DNA of 64,000 nt, taken from the NCBI GenBank assembly GCA_028749475.1, contig JAQVWN010000005.1, forward strand, positions 1 to 64,000, written 5' to 3'. Shown here one piece after another: positions 45,958 through 54,508 of the stretch. The DNA comes from Thomasclavelia sp. GTDB lineage: Bacteria > Bacillota_I > Bacilli_A > Erysipelotrichales > Coprobacillaceae. The notes beneath the pieces are model-generated. The model did no database searches, had not been told where the DNA came from, and was given only the letters and a program-made list of their open reading frames with translations. A program made the position numbers and the translations under genes. Positions within the stretch are counted from its first letter, which is position 1. Each line of letters opens with the position of its first letter.

Positions 45958-46660
45958 AATTTCTATCATTTCCAATAACCATTAATACTATTCTAAGTAA
46001 TGACATTAATGTACTGAGTAAACCAGCTACATAAGTAAGTGCAGCAGCTGAAAGCATATTTTTAGCACCACTTATTTCCCCACCTTGAAGATAACCTTCT
46101 CCACTGAGAATTACAAGTGCCCTACTACTAGCATTAAACTCCACTGGCAAAGTGGCTATTTGAAATACAAGTATTCCACACATTAAGATAACACCTATCC
46201 AAGCAAAATTAGTATTGCCTACAATTAATCCAATGACAATAGCTATCCATCCTAAGTATTGTCCAATGTTACAAAAAGGTAATATCGCATTTCTAAATGT
46301 TAAAGGTTTATAGCCAGTGGCATGTTGAATTGCATGTCCACATTCATGAGCAGCAACTGCTACAGCTGCTATCGAAGCGTTATTATATATTCCTTCAGAA
46401 AGATTTATAGTTCTTTTACGGGGATCGTAGTGATCCGTTAGTCTTCCTCTAACTGCATTAACAGGAATATCATTTAAACCATTACTATCTAGAATTCTTC
46501 TAGCTACCATTGCTCCAGTCATACCACTTCGAACTGGGACTTTTGAGTAACGGTTATAATTACTAGTAACCTTACCTTGAGCAATCATCATAATGATTGC
46601 TGCAATTATTACAAAGATAGTTCCTATCATGTAGTATTTATTCATATACATAAAATACAT
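45956..46660 (-). CDS. zinc metallopeptidase, YugP type
   Basis: The 234-residue membrane protein carries AAHECGHAIQH (His105, Glu106, His109), the HExxH-like zinc site of the neutral zinc metallopeptidase family that includes YugP. There is one helix at the N-terminus and three in the C-terminal half. Substrates are unknown. AAGGAG precedes the ATG. Confidence 0.9.
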   Translation of the reverse strand: MYFMYMNKYYMIGTIFVIIAAIIMMIAQGKVTSNYNRYSKVPVRSGMTGAMVARRILDSNGLNDIPVNAVRGRLTDHYDPRKRTINLSEGIYNNASIAAVAVAAHECGHAIQHATGYKPLTFRNAILPFCNIGQYLGWIAIVIGLIVGNTNFAWIGVILMCGILVFQIATLPVEFNASSRALVILSGEGYLQGGEISGAKNMLSAAALTYVAGLLSTLMSLLRIVLMVIGNDRN

Positions 46661-46714
46661 TTATATCAACTCCTTGGCCTTATATTAGTGAATAATTATT
46701 AACTTAATATGAAT

Positions 46715-46742
46715 AAAGATGCAATTAATTCATTGCATCTTT
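46715..46742 (-). terminator. terminator of the HU gene
   Basis: Stem AAAGATGCAAT / ATTGCATCTTT with a 6-nt loop. The HU stop codon lies within it; the T-run on the minus strand is short. Confidence 0.7.
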
Positions 46743-46997
46743 TAATCTATTACTAGGTTTAAACGTTACTGTTTTACTAGCTGGGATAACCATTTCCTTT
46801 TGAGTTTGAGGAGAAATACCTTTTCTAGCTTTACGATCATTTATTTTAAATGTTCCAAAACCTGAAATTAAAACTTTCTCACCAGAAACAAAGCTATCAG
46901 TTATAGTATTAAAAACAGTATCGATTAAGTTTTCTGCTTCTTTTTTTGTTAAATCATGTTCTTTAGATACTTGATCAATTAATTCTTTCTTATTCAA
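46725..46997 (-). CDS. hup: HU-family DNA-binding protein
   Basis: The 90-residue product has exact HU length and sequence: NKKELIDQVSKEHDLTKKEAENLID, GFGTFKINDRKARKG and TVTFKPSNRLKDA. The start is the TTG at 46997, read as Met, because GGAGG stands 7 bases before it and HU normally begins MNKKEL. Longer in-frame starts would add an untypical tail. HU bends and compacts DNA. Confidence 0.95.
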   Translation of the reverse strand: MNKKELIDQVSKEHDLTKKEAENLIDTVFNTITDSFVSGEKVLISGFGTFKINDRKARKGISPQTQKEMVIPASKTVTFKPSNRLKDAMN

Positions 46998-47064
46998 TGT
47001 TAATTCCTCCATACAGTTCGAAAGTATAACAAAGAAAATACTAGAATTCAAGAAGGTTTATTTA

Positions 47065-48495
47065 TTATTTTACTTCAATTAATTCTAAGTAACTTGTTCC
47101 CCCTGAAACACCAGGTCTTCCACCGGTAACAAGAATTAATTCTCCAGTTTGAACGCCTTGTTCCTTAGCAATAATACTTGCATAATCAATCATTGAAATA
47201 CGATCATTTAGTGGTTTACACATAACTGGGAAAACACCCCAACTTAGAGCTAAAGAATTAATAGTTTTTTTACTTGGTGAAGGTGCAATAATTTTTGCTT
47301 TAGTACGATAACGACTCATTTTTCTAGCAGTGAATCCTGATTCAGTAAAGGCAATGATTGCTGAAACATCAAATTTATATGCAATTTCAGCTACAGACAT
47401 ACAAATAGCTTCGCTTGGATCAGCTGGTGCAGTATCAATTGCACTTCTTTGAAGATTAGCATAGTTTAAACTTGTTTCAGTTTTTAAAGCGATTTTATTC
47501 ATAGTTAAGACAGCTTCTTCAGGATATAATCCACCAGCTGATTCTCCTGATAACATAATAGCATCAGTTCCATCATATATAGCATTAGCTACGTCAGATA
47601 CTTCTGCTCTTGTAGGACGAGGATTTTGTTGCATTGATTCAAGCATTTGAGTTGCTGTAATTACTAGTTTTCCTCTAGTTTTACATTTAGAAATAATTGA
47701 CTTTTGAATTAAAGGAACATCTTCAGCTGGAACTTCAACTCCTAAGTCTCCACGGGCTACCATAATACCATCAGCAACGTTTAATATTTCATCAACGTTT
47801 TTAACCCCTTCTTCATTTTCTATCTTAGCTAGGACTTGAATGTCAGTTCTACCATTTTCAATTAATATTTTTTTAATATCAATAATATCTTGAGCACGAC
47901 GACAGAATGATGCGGCTATAAAATTAAATGGTTGAGTACATCCAAATTCAAGATCTCCAATATCCTTTTCAGATAAATAATCAAAACCTAAGACTACTCC
48001 TGGCACATTAATTCCACGTTTATCCTTAGCCATTCCGTTATTAGCACATACACATACGATATTAGTTCCATCTACATGATCAACACATAATTCAATTTGA
48101 CCATCATTAACAAGAATAAAACCACCTGGTTTAACATCTTTATATAAATCCTTATATGTAATAGTAAACTTTTCACTTGTCCCAATTATATCTTCTGTAA
48201 CAATAGTACAAGTTTGGCCTTTTTTAAATTCAGTTACTCCATCTTTAAAGTCACCAGTTCTAATTTCAGGTCCTTTAGTATCAAGCAGAATTGCAACACT
48301 AGTTCCTAATTCCTTATTGATTTCTACCATCTTATCAATCTTTTCTTTATGACTTGGATGGTCTCCATGTGAGAAATTAAGTCTCATGACATTCATTCCC
48401 GCATTTACTAATTTAGTAAGCATTTCTTTTGAATCACTTGCTGGTCCAATAGTACATACAATTTTTGTTTTTGATTTTTCGTTATATTCTTTCAT
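47065..48495 (-). CDS. pyk: pyruvate kinase
   Basis: Pyk converts PEP and ADP to pyruvate and ATP. The 476-residue protein has TKIVCTIGPAS, the substrate site MVARGDLGVE, and the ATQMLESM segment. The extra C-terminal PEP-utiliser domain of Bacillus Pyk is absent. The ATG at 48495 follows AAGGAG; a GTG three codons upstream overlaps the site. PPDK in the same window offers a reverse route. Confidence 0.97.
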   Translation of the reverse strand: MKEYNEKSKTKIVCTIGPASDSKEMLTKLVNAGMNVMRLNFSHGDHPSHKEKIDKMVEINKELGTSVAILLDTKGPEIRTGDFKDGVTEFKKGQTCTIVTEDIIGTSEKFTITYKDLYKDVKPGGFILVNDGQIELCVDHVDGTNIVCVCANNGMAKDKRGINVPGVVLGFDYLSEKDIGDLEFGCTQPFNFIAASFCRRAQDIIDIKKILIENGRTDIQVLAKIENEEGVKNVDEILNVADGIMVARGDLGVEVPAEDVPLIQKSIISKCKTRGKLVITATQMLESMQQNPRPTRAEVSDVANAIYDGTDAIMLSGESAGGLYPEEAVLTMNKIALKTETSLNYANLQRSAIDTAPADPSEAICMSVAEIAYKFDVSAIIAFTESGFTARKMSRYRTKAKIIAPSPSKKTINSLALSWGVFPVMCKPLNDRISMIDYASIIAKEQGVQTGELILVTGGRPGVSGGTSYLELIEVK

Positions 48496-48562
48496 TTCCT
48501 TCACTCCTTGTTTTCAATTATATCATTTTCATAATATGAAAAAAATATAAATCTATAATAAA

Positions 48563-48582
48563 AACTGGGCTTTTACCCAGTT
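48563..48582 (-). terminator. terminator of the zinc-ribbon membrane protein gene
   Basis: Stem AACTGGG / CCCAGTT with a 6-nt loop followed by TTTTATTAT on the minus strand. Confidence 0.85.
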
Positions 48583-48585
48583 ATT

Positions 48586-49608
48586 TTAAAAACGGTTAAA
48601 TTGATTCATTTGGTTAAGGTGATTTTTGTTTGAAGCTAAAGCAATTACAGTCACTATAAGTCCTGCAAGGATAATATAAGCCCCAAATCCTAAACTATAT
48701 GAATATGAATAATAAATGCTGCTATAACTACTTGAACTTCCAGTATATGTAAGACAAGCAATCATAAAATAAGCTACAAGTGCCAAAGCAATTCCTGTTG
48801 GAATTAATGCAAGTTTATCTTTATATAATCCCATTAAAACAAAAGCACATACTATGCACCCTAGCACTAACCATCCAGCCCATGAATGATCTATTAAAGA
48901 AGCACTAACAGAACCACTAGAGTATGAATAAACTGAATATGATCGAGTTACAAATGGGAAAAACACTCCAACAAAAGCAATGATTAATCCAACCATTGAG
49001 GCAACATTATGTTTTATATCAAAAGCAACTCTTCTTGGAGCAAATTGATTTTGATTCATATTTGGTCCCATGTTAGGTTGTTGGTTCATGTTTGGTCCCA
49101 TATTTGGTTGTTGGTTCATGTTTGGCCCCATATTTGGTTGTTGGTTCATGTTTGGCCCCATATTTGGTTGTTGGTTCATATTTGGCCCCATGTTTGGTTG
49201 TTGATTCATGTTTGGTTGTTGATTCATACCAGTGTTATTTTGGGTATTATATGAACCAGTTTGAGGTGCATTAGTATAACTTCCAGATATACTATCATTA
49301 GTGTTTGCATTGTAACTACCAGTATTAGAATCATTTGTAGGTTGATTAACAGTTGGTTCACTACCAGCTTGTTGATTATTTATAGGCTGTTCTACTGAAG
49401 TTTCAGATTGAACTGTAGGGTTAGTATCAACTGTATTTTCAGTAGGTGTTGATTGAGCATCAAAAGTATTGACCTCTTCATTAGAATTATCTAATGTATC
49501 TACAGTTGGAGACTCTTCAGTTGTAATAACAGGATCAATTTTTGTTCCACAATTAGTACAAAAAGCATCACCTGGTTGTAATTCATTTCCACAATTTGGG
49601 CATTTCAT
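48586..49608 (-). CDS. zinc-ribbon membrane protein with Asn/Gln/Pro/Met repeats
   Basis: The 340-residue protein opens with a zinc ribbon CPNCG...CTNCG (Cys3, 6, 17, 20). A long low-complexity linker rich in Thr, Asn, Gln and Ser follows, containing about five units of a 10-residue repeat (MNQQPNMGPN). Four membrane helices come next (from ~205 to 330). Zinc-ribbon/linker/membrane proteins are common in gut Firmicutes and are of unknown role. AGGAGG precedes the ATG. The array may vary between strains. Confidence 0.85.
   Translation of the reverse strand: MKCPNCGNELQPGDAFCTNCGTKIDPVITTEESPTVDTLDNSNEEVNTFDAQSTPTENTVDTNPTVQSETSVEQPINNQQAGSEPTVNQPTNDSNTGSYNANTNDSISGSYTNAPQTGSYNTQNNTGMNQQPNMNQQPNMGPNMNQQPNMGPNMNQQPNMGPNMNQQPNMGPNMNQQPNMGPNMNQNQFAPRRVAFDIKHNVASMVGLIIAFVGVFFPFVTRSYSVYSYSSGSVSASLIDHSWAGWLVLGCIVCAFVLMGLYKDKLALIPTGIALALVAYFMIACLTYTGSSSSYSSIYYSYSYSLGFGAYIILAGLIVTVIALASNKNHLNQMNQFNRF
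49051..49230 (-). repeat. 30-bp in-frame tandem repeat array
   Basis: Five near-identical 30-bp units (starting at 49051, 49081, 49111, 49141 and 49171) are followed by one or two 15-bp half-units lacking the Gly-Pro-Asn part. They encode MNQQPNMGPN on the minus strand. Units differ by one to three bases, so the array is subject to slippage but coding. Confidence 0.9.
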
Positions 49609-49647
49609 TTTTTATTCCTCCTAAACGTAATGCAATTATACTAATAA

Positions 49648-49679
49648 AAAAGGAGATAATCAATTAATTATCTCCTTTT
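49648..49679 (-). terminator. terminator of the second alcohol dehydrogenase gene
   Basis: A 13-bp stem AAAAGGAGATAAT / ATTATCTCCTTTT with a 6-nt loop on the 3' side of the gene. Confidence 0.9.
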
Positions 49680-49686
49680 AAATTAT

Positions 49687-50904
49687 TTAGAAGTCAACTT
49701 CTGTGTCATAATAACAACATTTTAATAGTTTAACCATTTCTTCTTGAGATGGTTGACGAGGGTTACTTCCTGTACAAGCATCTAATAAAGCATTAGCAGC
49801 AATATCTTCTACTCTTTCTAAGAATACTTTTTCTGAAACGAATCCAGTATCAGCTGGAAGTCCATCAGGTCCATAATGATTAATTGAATGTGGAATGTTT
49901 AATTCATCATTCATATGACGTAAATATTTGATTAAAAGATCAACTTTTTCATCATCGCTATTTCCACCTAAATGCATATAATCAGCTATTACACCATAAC
50001 GTTTTTTAGCAGTTGGGTCTTTAGCATTAAATTTAATAACTTTTGGTAAGTACATTGCATTAGCAGCACCATGAATAATATGAGCACCTTGATCAGCAAA
50101 GACAGCCCCTGTTTTATGAGCCATTGAGTGAACAATTCCAAGTAAAGCATTTGAGAATGCTTGTCCTGCTAAACATTGTGCATCATGCATATTATGACGA
50201 CAATTCATATCTCCATTATAAGATGGGATTAAATCTTTCATAATCATTTCAATAGCATGAATTGCAAGTGGATCAGTATAGTTACAATTTGCAGTAGAAA
50301 CATATGCTTCAATTGCATGTGTCATTGCATCCATACCAGTATGAGCAACTAGTTTAATAGGCATTGTTTCAGTTAATGCTGGGTCAACGATAGCTACATC
50401 AGGTGTAATTTCAAAGTCAGCAATTGGGTATTTAATACCTTTATGATAATCAGTAATAATTGAGAAGGCTGTTACTTCTGTAGCAGTACCACTAGTACTA
50501 CTGATAGCACAGAAATGAGCTTTCTTTCTAAGTTTTGGTAATCCAAAAACTTTACACATATCTTCAAAAGTACAATCAGGATTTTCATATTTAATCCACA
50601 TTGCTTTTGCAGCATCAATTGGTGAACCTCCACCGATAGCTACAATCCAATCTGGTTCAAACTTTAACATTGCTTCTGCACCCTTCATTACAGTTTCAAC
50701 TGATGGGTCAGATTCAATACCTTCATAAAGTTCAACTTCCATTCCTGCTTCTTTTAAATAAGCTTCAGCTTTTTGTAAGAAACCTCCACGTTTCATACTT
50801 CCACCACCAACACAGATCATGGCTTTTTTACCTTCTAATGTTTTTAAGGCTTCTAAAGCACCTTCTCCATGGTATAAATCTCTTGGTAAAGTAAATCTTT
50901 GCAT
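49687..50904 (-). CDS. iron-containing alcohol dehydrogenase
   Basis: The 405-residue protein is a group III alcohol dehydrogenase: GGGSPIDAAKAMW, TSGTATEVTAFSII, GMDAMTHAIEAYVS and GIVHSMAHKTGAVF with the metal ligands (Asp, three His). It is closer to butanol dehydrogenases and the C-terminal half of AdhE than to FucO. It would reduce acetaldehyde or butyraldehyde with NADH. GGAGG precedes the ATG. The promoter overlaps a strong cre-like site, and the divergent regulatory region of LysR/hyd is nearby. Confidence 0.92.
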   Translation of the reverse strand: MQRFTLPRDLYHGEGALEALKTLEGKKAMICVGGGSMKRGGFLQKAEAYLKEAGMEVELYEGIESDPSVETVMKGAEAMLKFEPDWIVAIGGGSPIDAAKAMWIKYENPDCTFEDMCKVFGLPKLRKKAHFCAISSTSGTATEVTAFSIITDYHKGIKYPIADFEITPDVAIVDPALTETMPIKLVAHTGMDAMTHAIEAYVSTANCNYTDPLAIHAIEMIMKDLIPSYNGDMNCRHNMHDAQCLAGQAFSNALLGIVHSMAHKTGAVFADQGAHIIHGAANAMYLPKVIKFNAKDPTAKKRYGVIADYMHLGGNSDDEKVDLLIKYLRHMNDELNIPHSINHYGPDGLPADTGFVSEKVFLERVEDIAANALLDACTGSNPRQPSQEEMVKLLKCCYYDTEVDF

Positions 50905-50944
50905 AATATATCCTCCTTAGCTTGTGAAAACTTTATCTAAGTTA

Positions 50945-50973
50945 ATTATAAGCGCTTTCATTGTTTTAAAGAA
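50945..50973 (-). promoter_or_regulatory. adh promoter with cre-like operator
   Basis: On the minus strand TATAAT (50945-50950) is 17 bases from a weak -35 (TTCTTT, 50968-50973). TATAAGCGCTTTCA at 50947-50960 matches the cre consensus at 13 of 14 positions and overlaps the -10 box. Confidence 0.7.
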
Positions 50974-50983
50974 CATACAAAAA

Positions 50984-51001
50984 AGGAATATCTCTATTCC
51001 T
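50984..51001 (-). terminator. terminator of the LysR gene
   Basis: Stem AGGAATA / TATTCCT with a 4-nt loop followed by TTTTTTGTA on the minus strand. Confidence 0.8.
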
Positions 51002-51006
51002 ATTTG

Positions 51007-51927
51007 TTATATCTTGGAGATTGTTTTATTTAGTTCTTGAATAAACTCTTTTTCTCCTTGATTGAAGGTATACCCTTTACGATATATTAATAAGTCAACA
51101 CATTTAATATGATTATCTTTACATTCTTTTTGAACAAGATTAAATCTTTCAAGCATTTTTTTAGGAATAGGTGAAACCCACATATAGGAGTTTTTTACCT
51201 TATCCAGTATTTCAAATTGACTTGCTCTTTCATAAATATTAATTGATTTAGAAAAAGTTAGATCATTACTTAAATTACTAGAATCACTTAGTGGCATTCC
51301 TGGAATTTCAATATCTCCATGAAGTAAAACTATTTGATCCTTTAAATCATTTAAAGTTATTTCTTTACTTACTAAAGGATTATCTTTAGACATTATTAGA
51401 CGATAATTAAAAGAAAATAATTCTTCATAACTTAAATCTTTATGTTTTAAAATATTTTCAAAGTATTTTCTATCAGCGATTGGGAAACGAATAACGCCTA
51501 AGTTGTCCTCCCCTTCGAAGACATGTTTAATTGTCTCAATAGAATTAGTTTCTTGATAATTAATACTTAATTCATAGTCGTTATTTAATTCATTTTCTAA
51601 ACACTTTACAAATGTTTCTGAAATATAACTAGCTCTTGGAATACATATATTTAATTCCATTATTTCTTTATTATCATTATAATATTCGTTTTCTAATTGT
51701 TTAGCCTGAGTTACAAGAACTTTAGCTTTATTTAAAAATTCTAATCCCTTTTTAGTTGGAACAACACCCTTACTTGTTCTTTCAAAGATTTTAAAATTCA
51801 TTTGAGTTTCAAATTCTTTTATTATTTTACTTAAATGGGGTTGATTTAAATAAAGATGTTTAGCAGCTTTAGATATTGACCCATGTTTTTGAACTTCAAT
51901 TAAGTATTCTAAATGTAATAGATTCAT
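51007..51927 (-). CDS. LysR-family transcriptional regulator
   Basis: The 306-residue protein has the LysR N-terminal winged helix (HLEYLIEVQKHGSISKAAKHLYLNQPHLSKIIKEFE region, residues 5-40) and a type 2 periplasmic-binding effector domain. LysR proteins often control the divergent neighbour; here that is the hydrogenase operon, 177 bases away, so it is a good candidate regulator of hyd or of the adjacent adh. The effector is unknown. GAGG precedes the ATG. Confidence 0.92.
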   Translation of the reverse strand: MNLLHLEYLIEVQKHGSISKAAKHLYLNQPHLSKIIKEFETQMNFKIFERTSKGVVPTKKGLEFLNKAKVLVTQAKQLENEYYNDNKEIMELNICIPRASYISETFVKCLENELNNDYELSINYQETNSIETIKHVFEGEDNLGVIRFPIADRKYFENILKHKDLSYEELFSFNYRLIMSKDNPLVSKEITLNDLKDQIVLLHGDIEIPGMPLSDSSNLSNDLTFSKSINIYERASQFEILDKVKNSYMWVSPIPKKMLERFNLVQKECKDNHIKCVDLLIYRKGYTFNQGEKEFIQELNKTISKI

Positions 51928-52041
51928 ATATTTACCTCTTTAAAATATTACCATATTTAATTAAAGATGAATATTAAAATGATTTTAATTATATATTTAA
52001 ACAAATAAGGGTATATTATTTTAAATATATGGGATAAATCG

Positions 52042-52070
52042 TTTAAACCGCTTTCATTTAATGTTATAAT
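52042..52070 (+). promoter_or_regulatory. hyd operon promoter with cre-like operator
   Basis: TTTAAA (52042-52047) and TATAAT (52065-52070) with 17-base spacing. TTAAACCGCTTTCA at 52043-52056 matches cre at 12 of 14 positions and covers the -35 region, so CcpA-type repression of the hydrogenase is plausible. Confidence 0.6.
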
Positions 52071-52104
52071 CTTTGTATAAAAAATGATAGAAAGAGGTGT
52101 AAAA

Positions 52105-52599
52105 ATGAAGGAGTTAAAGAAAGAATATTCAGACGCTATTGATAAGATTGTTTCTAAACATAAAAACCAATTAGGTCCTATGAAGTTAATGCTTCATGAT
52201 ATTCAAAATACTTGTGGTTATATCCCATTTGAAGCAATGGTTAAGATTTCTGACGCCATTGGTGAACCAGTAAGTAAGGTCTATGGGGTTGTTACTTTTT
52301 ATTCTCAATTTACTACTGAGCCTAAAGGTAAACATGTTATTAGTGTTTGTCTTGGTACTGCTTGTTATGTAAATGGATCTCAAACAATCCTTGATCTTCT
52401 TTGTGAGATGACAGAATGTAAAGTTAACAGTACAAGTGCAGATGGATTATTTTCAATTGATGCAACTCGTTGTGTTGGAGCATGTGGTTTAGCTCCTGTA
52501 GTAAGTGTTGATGGAACCGTTTTTGGTTGTAGTAAACAACTTGAAGAGTTAAAAATGTTAGTCCTCGATTATAAAAAGGAAGGTTTAGATGCAAGTTAA
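52105..52599 (+). CDS. hydC: [FeFe] hydrogenase gamma subunit, NuoE-like
   Basis: The 164-residue protein is the thioredoxin-fold [2Fe-2S] subunit of a trimeric bifurcating hydrogenase. Cluster ligands are Cys82 and Cys87 (CLGTAC), Cys123 and Cys127 (CVGAC), and the upstream helical part has the NuoE YGVVTFYSQF motif. It passes electrons to HydB. The ATG at 52105 has AGAGGTG before it; an earlier in-frame ATG at 52084 lacks a site. It heads a ten-gene operon. Confidence 0.93.
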   Translation: MKELKKEYSDAIDKIVSKHKNQLGPMKLMLHDIQNTCGYIPFEAMVKISDAIGEPVSKVYGVVTFYSQFTTEPKGKHVISVCLGTACYVNGSQTILDLLCEMTECKVNSTSADGLFSIDATRCVGACGLAPVVSVDGTVFGCSKQLEELKMLVLDYKKEGLDAS

Positions 52600-52954
52600 A
52601 GAAGTTTTAAGTCTTCTTAATGCTAAGACTATTTATTTAGATGATCCAGAAGTATTAAATCAAAACTACAATAAAGCTTTTGCAAGTGATTTAATGAGTG
52701 ATGCTTTAGCTTTACTCAAAGATGAAACTGATGATGTTTTGTTTATTACTGGACTCGCTAATACTCAGTCTCTTAGAACTGCTGAAGTTCTAGATTTAAA
52801 CACTATTATCTTTGTAAGAGGAAAACCATTAGATTTATCAATTATTGATACAGCCAAAGAATTAAATATAAATTTATTTCAAACAAACTACACAATGTAT
52901 AAAGCCTGCGGAATTCTTTTTAGTGAAGGACTTTGTAATGATAAAAAAATATGA
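52589..52954 (+). CDS. DRTGG-domain protein 1
   Basis: The 121-residue protein resembles a stand-alone DRTGG domain, a fold found as regulatory module near PTA and CBS proteins. ALLKDETDDVLFITGL and a later FVRGKPLDLSIIDTAKELNINLFQTNYTMYKA segment are typical of such proteins in hydrogenase operons. No catalytic residues are seen; a ligand-sensing role is inferred. It overlaps hydC by 11 bases and has a short overlap with the ATPase gene that follows. Confidence 0.8.
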   Translation: MQVKEVLSLLNAKTIYLDDPEVLNQNYNKAFASDLMSDALALLKDETDDVLFITGLANTQSLRTAEVLDLNTIIFVRGKPLDLSIIDTAKELNINLFQTNYTMYKACGILFSEGLCNDKKI

Positions 52955-53345
52955 TGTTATAAAAGATGATTATGTAAATGCTGGTAAAGTATCTACCGAT
53001 ATTAAAAAGACTTTAAAATCTTTAGGAGTAAATCGAAAGGTTTTAAAAGCTGTTGCTATTGCTAGTTATGAAGGTGAAATCAATATTACTATTCATAGTG
53101 ATGGTGGTGTTGTTACTTTTGAATTAGACGATAACGGAGTTATTCATTTAAGTTTTGATGATATTGGACCAGGTATTAAAGATCTTGAATTAGCTTTAAA
53201 GCCTGGTTATTCAACAGCTTCTAGTAAAGCTAGAGAATTAGGATTTGGAGCTGGTATGGGTTTATTTAATATGAAAAGTGTTGCTTCTACTTTTGATATT
53301 AAGTCTTCACCTGAAGGTACTCATATCAAAATGACTTTTATATGA
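52938..53345 (+). CDS. GHKL (RsbW-type) ATPase 1
   Basis: The 135-residue protein has the HATPase fold of anti-sigma kinases: an N-like helix (AVAIASYEGEINITIHS), G1-like SFDDIGPGI and G2-like GFGAGMGLFNMKS. It lacks a phospho-acceptor domain, so it resembles RsbW/SpoIIAB serine kinases acting on a partner protein. The ATG at 52938 has GAAGGA before it. It overlaps its neighbours on both sides. Confidence 0.82.
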   Translation: MIKKYDVIKDDYVNAGKVSTDIKKTLKSLGVNRKVLKAVAIASYEGEINITIHSDGGVVTFELDDNGVIHLSFDDIGPGIKDLELALKPGYSTASSKARELGFGAGMGLFNMKSVASTFDIKSSPEGTHIKMTFI

Positions 53346-54508
53346 AACCAGTAATTAGTTTCAATAATACGAAGTGTCATAATTGTCTTAAATGTTTAAA
53401 AGCTTGTCCTCAAGATGCAATTAGTATCGTTAATGAAGTTGTTCATATCGATGAAGATAAGTGTATTCATTGTGATGTTTGTTTACTAGCCTGTGTTGAA
53501 AAGAAATTAAGTGTTAAAAGTGCTCACTTACACCAAAGTCTTGATGAATTTGATTATAAAGTTGCTTTAATGCCAACTGCTATCCTATCAGATATCAAAA
53601 CTTATGATGATTTAGGTCATATTGTCGCTGCTATTAAAAAGTTAGGATTTGATGAGGTGGTTCAATATAGTGATATTGAAGGATCTTTATATCGAGAAGG
53701 AATTAAATATAGTAAGGAACATGAAGGTGTCTTCATCAATCCTATGTGCCCTACTATCAATCGAATGATTGAAAGAGATTTTCCAACTTTAGTTGATCAT
53801 TTACTTCCTTTTGATTATCCCGTAGAAGTAGCTGCAAAATTAATAAGAAAAAAATATAAAGATAGAAATATTGGTATTTTTTCTCTTTGTGAATGTGTTG
53901 GAAAGATGACTTTAGCAAAACAACCATTTGATAATCAAGAATCAAATATTGACTACGCTATTAGTATTTCTCATATCTTCCCAGCTATCAATAAGTTAAA
54001 AAATCAAGATCGAGAAGAAGTTAAAGTCAGTCAAGATGGAGTTAAAAGTATCGTAGCTGATTTATATACCAACGACACTACTAAGACGATTAGTGTTGAG
54101 GGAAAAAGACAATGTCGAACAGCTTTGGATTTAATTGAATTTGATCAATTAAAAAATATTAAACTTGTATCCCTATATGCTTGTTATCAAGGATGTATTG
54201 GTGGATATTATTTATGGAATAATCCTTTTGAAGGATGTATTAATGTTGAAAGTATGTTCTCATGCTTAGATAAGTCTAATATTACTTTAGAGAAAGAAGA
54301 TTACTTCAAAATTCATGATGTTGAAGATGAAAGCGTTAATTATAAAGAAAGAATTATATGGTTTAAGAAAGTTAATTCTATTTTAGAGAAATTACCTCAA
54401 TTTGATTGTGGTAGTTGTGGATTTGCAAATTGTCGTAATTTAGCTATTAGTATAGCTAAAGGCGAAGTTGACGAATCACTATGTAGAGTTAAAAAGGTGA
54501 CCAAATGA
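53342..54508 (+). CDS. HydS-like sensory hydrogenase-fold Fe-S protein
   Basis: The 388-residue protein has two [4Fe-4S] motifs at the N-terminus (CHNCLKCLKACP and CIHCDVCLLAC), a truncated hydrogenase catalytic domain with single cysteines at the H-cluster positions (Cys136 in PMCPT, Cys183 in SLCEC, Cys281 and Cys285 in ACYQGC), and a C-terminal extra cluster DCGSCGFANC (Cys356, 359, 364) with Cys381. The motifs TSC(C/S)PGW and MPCxxK of true catalysts are absent. Proteins of this type (HydS/HsfB) are thought to sense redox or H2. Here it lies between the GHKL and DRTGG genes. Confidence 0.85.
   Translation: MKPVISFNNTKCHNCLKCLKACPQDAISIVNEVVHIDEDKCIHCDVCLLACVEKKLSVKSAHLHQSLDEFDYKVALMPTAILSDIKTYDDLGHIVAAIKKLGFDEVVQYSDIEGSLYREGIKYSKEHEGVFINPMCPTINRMIERDFPTLVDHLLPFDYPVEVAAKLIRKKYKDRNIGIFSLCECVGKMTLAKQPFDNQESNIDYAISISHIFPAINKLKNQDREEVKVSQDGVKSIVADLYTNDTTKTISVEGKRQCRTALDLIEFDQLKNIKLVSLYACYQGCIGGYYLWNNPFEGCINVESMFSCLDKSNITLEKEDYFKIHDVEDESVNYKERIIWFKKVNSILEKLPQFDCGSCGFANCRNLAISIAKGEVDESLCRVKKVTK

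Noticed and set aside
48505-48535. cre site upstream of pyk
   Set aside because: TGAAAATGATATAA lacks the central CG and fits only 11 of 14 positions by hand count.
49051-49230. Possible CRISPR array because of ~30-bp direct repeats
   Set aside because: The repeats are immediately adjacent with no spacers, are in frame with the protein, and no cas genes are present.
49009-49274. Plus-strand open frames with repeated Trp/Leu/Val motifs
   Set aside because: They are antisense to the coding repeat array and have no ribosome site or family.
50918-50940. Rex operator before the second alcohol dehydrogenase
   Set aside because: Only a half-site resembling TTGTGAAA is present; the inverted half is missing.
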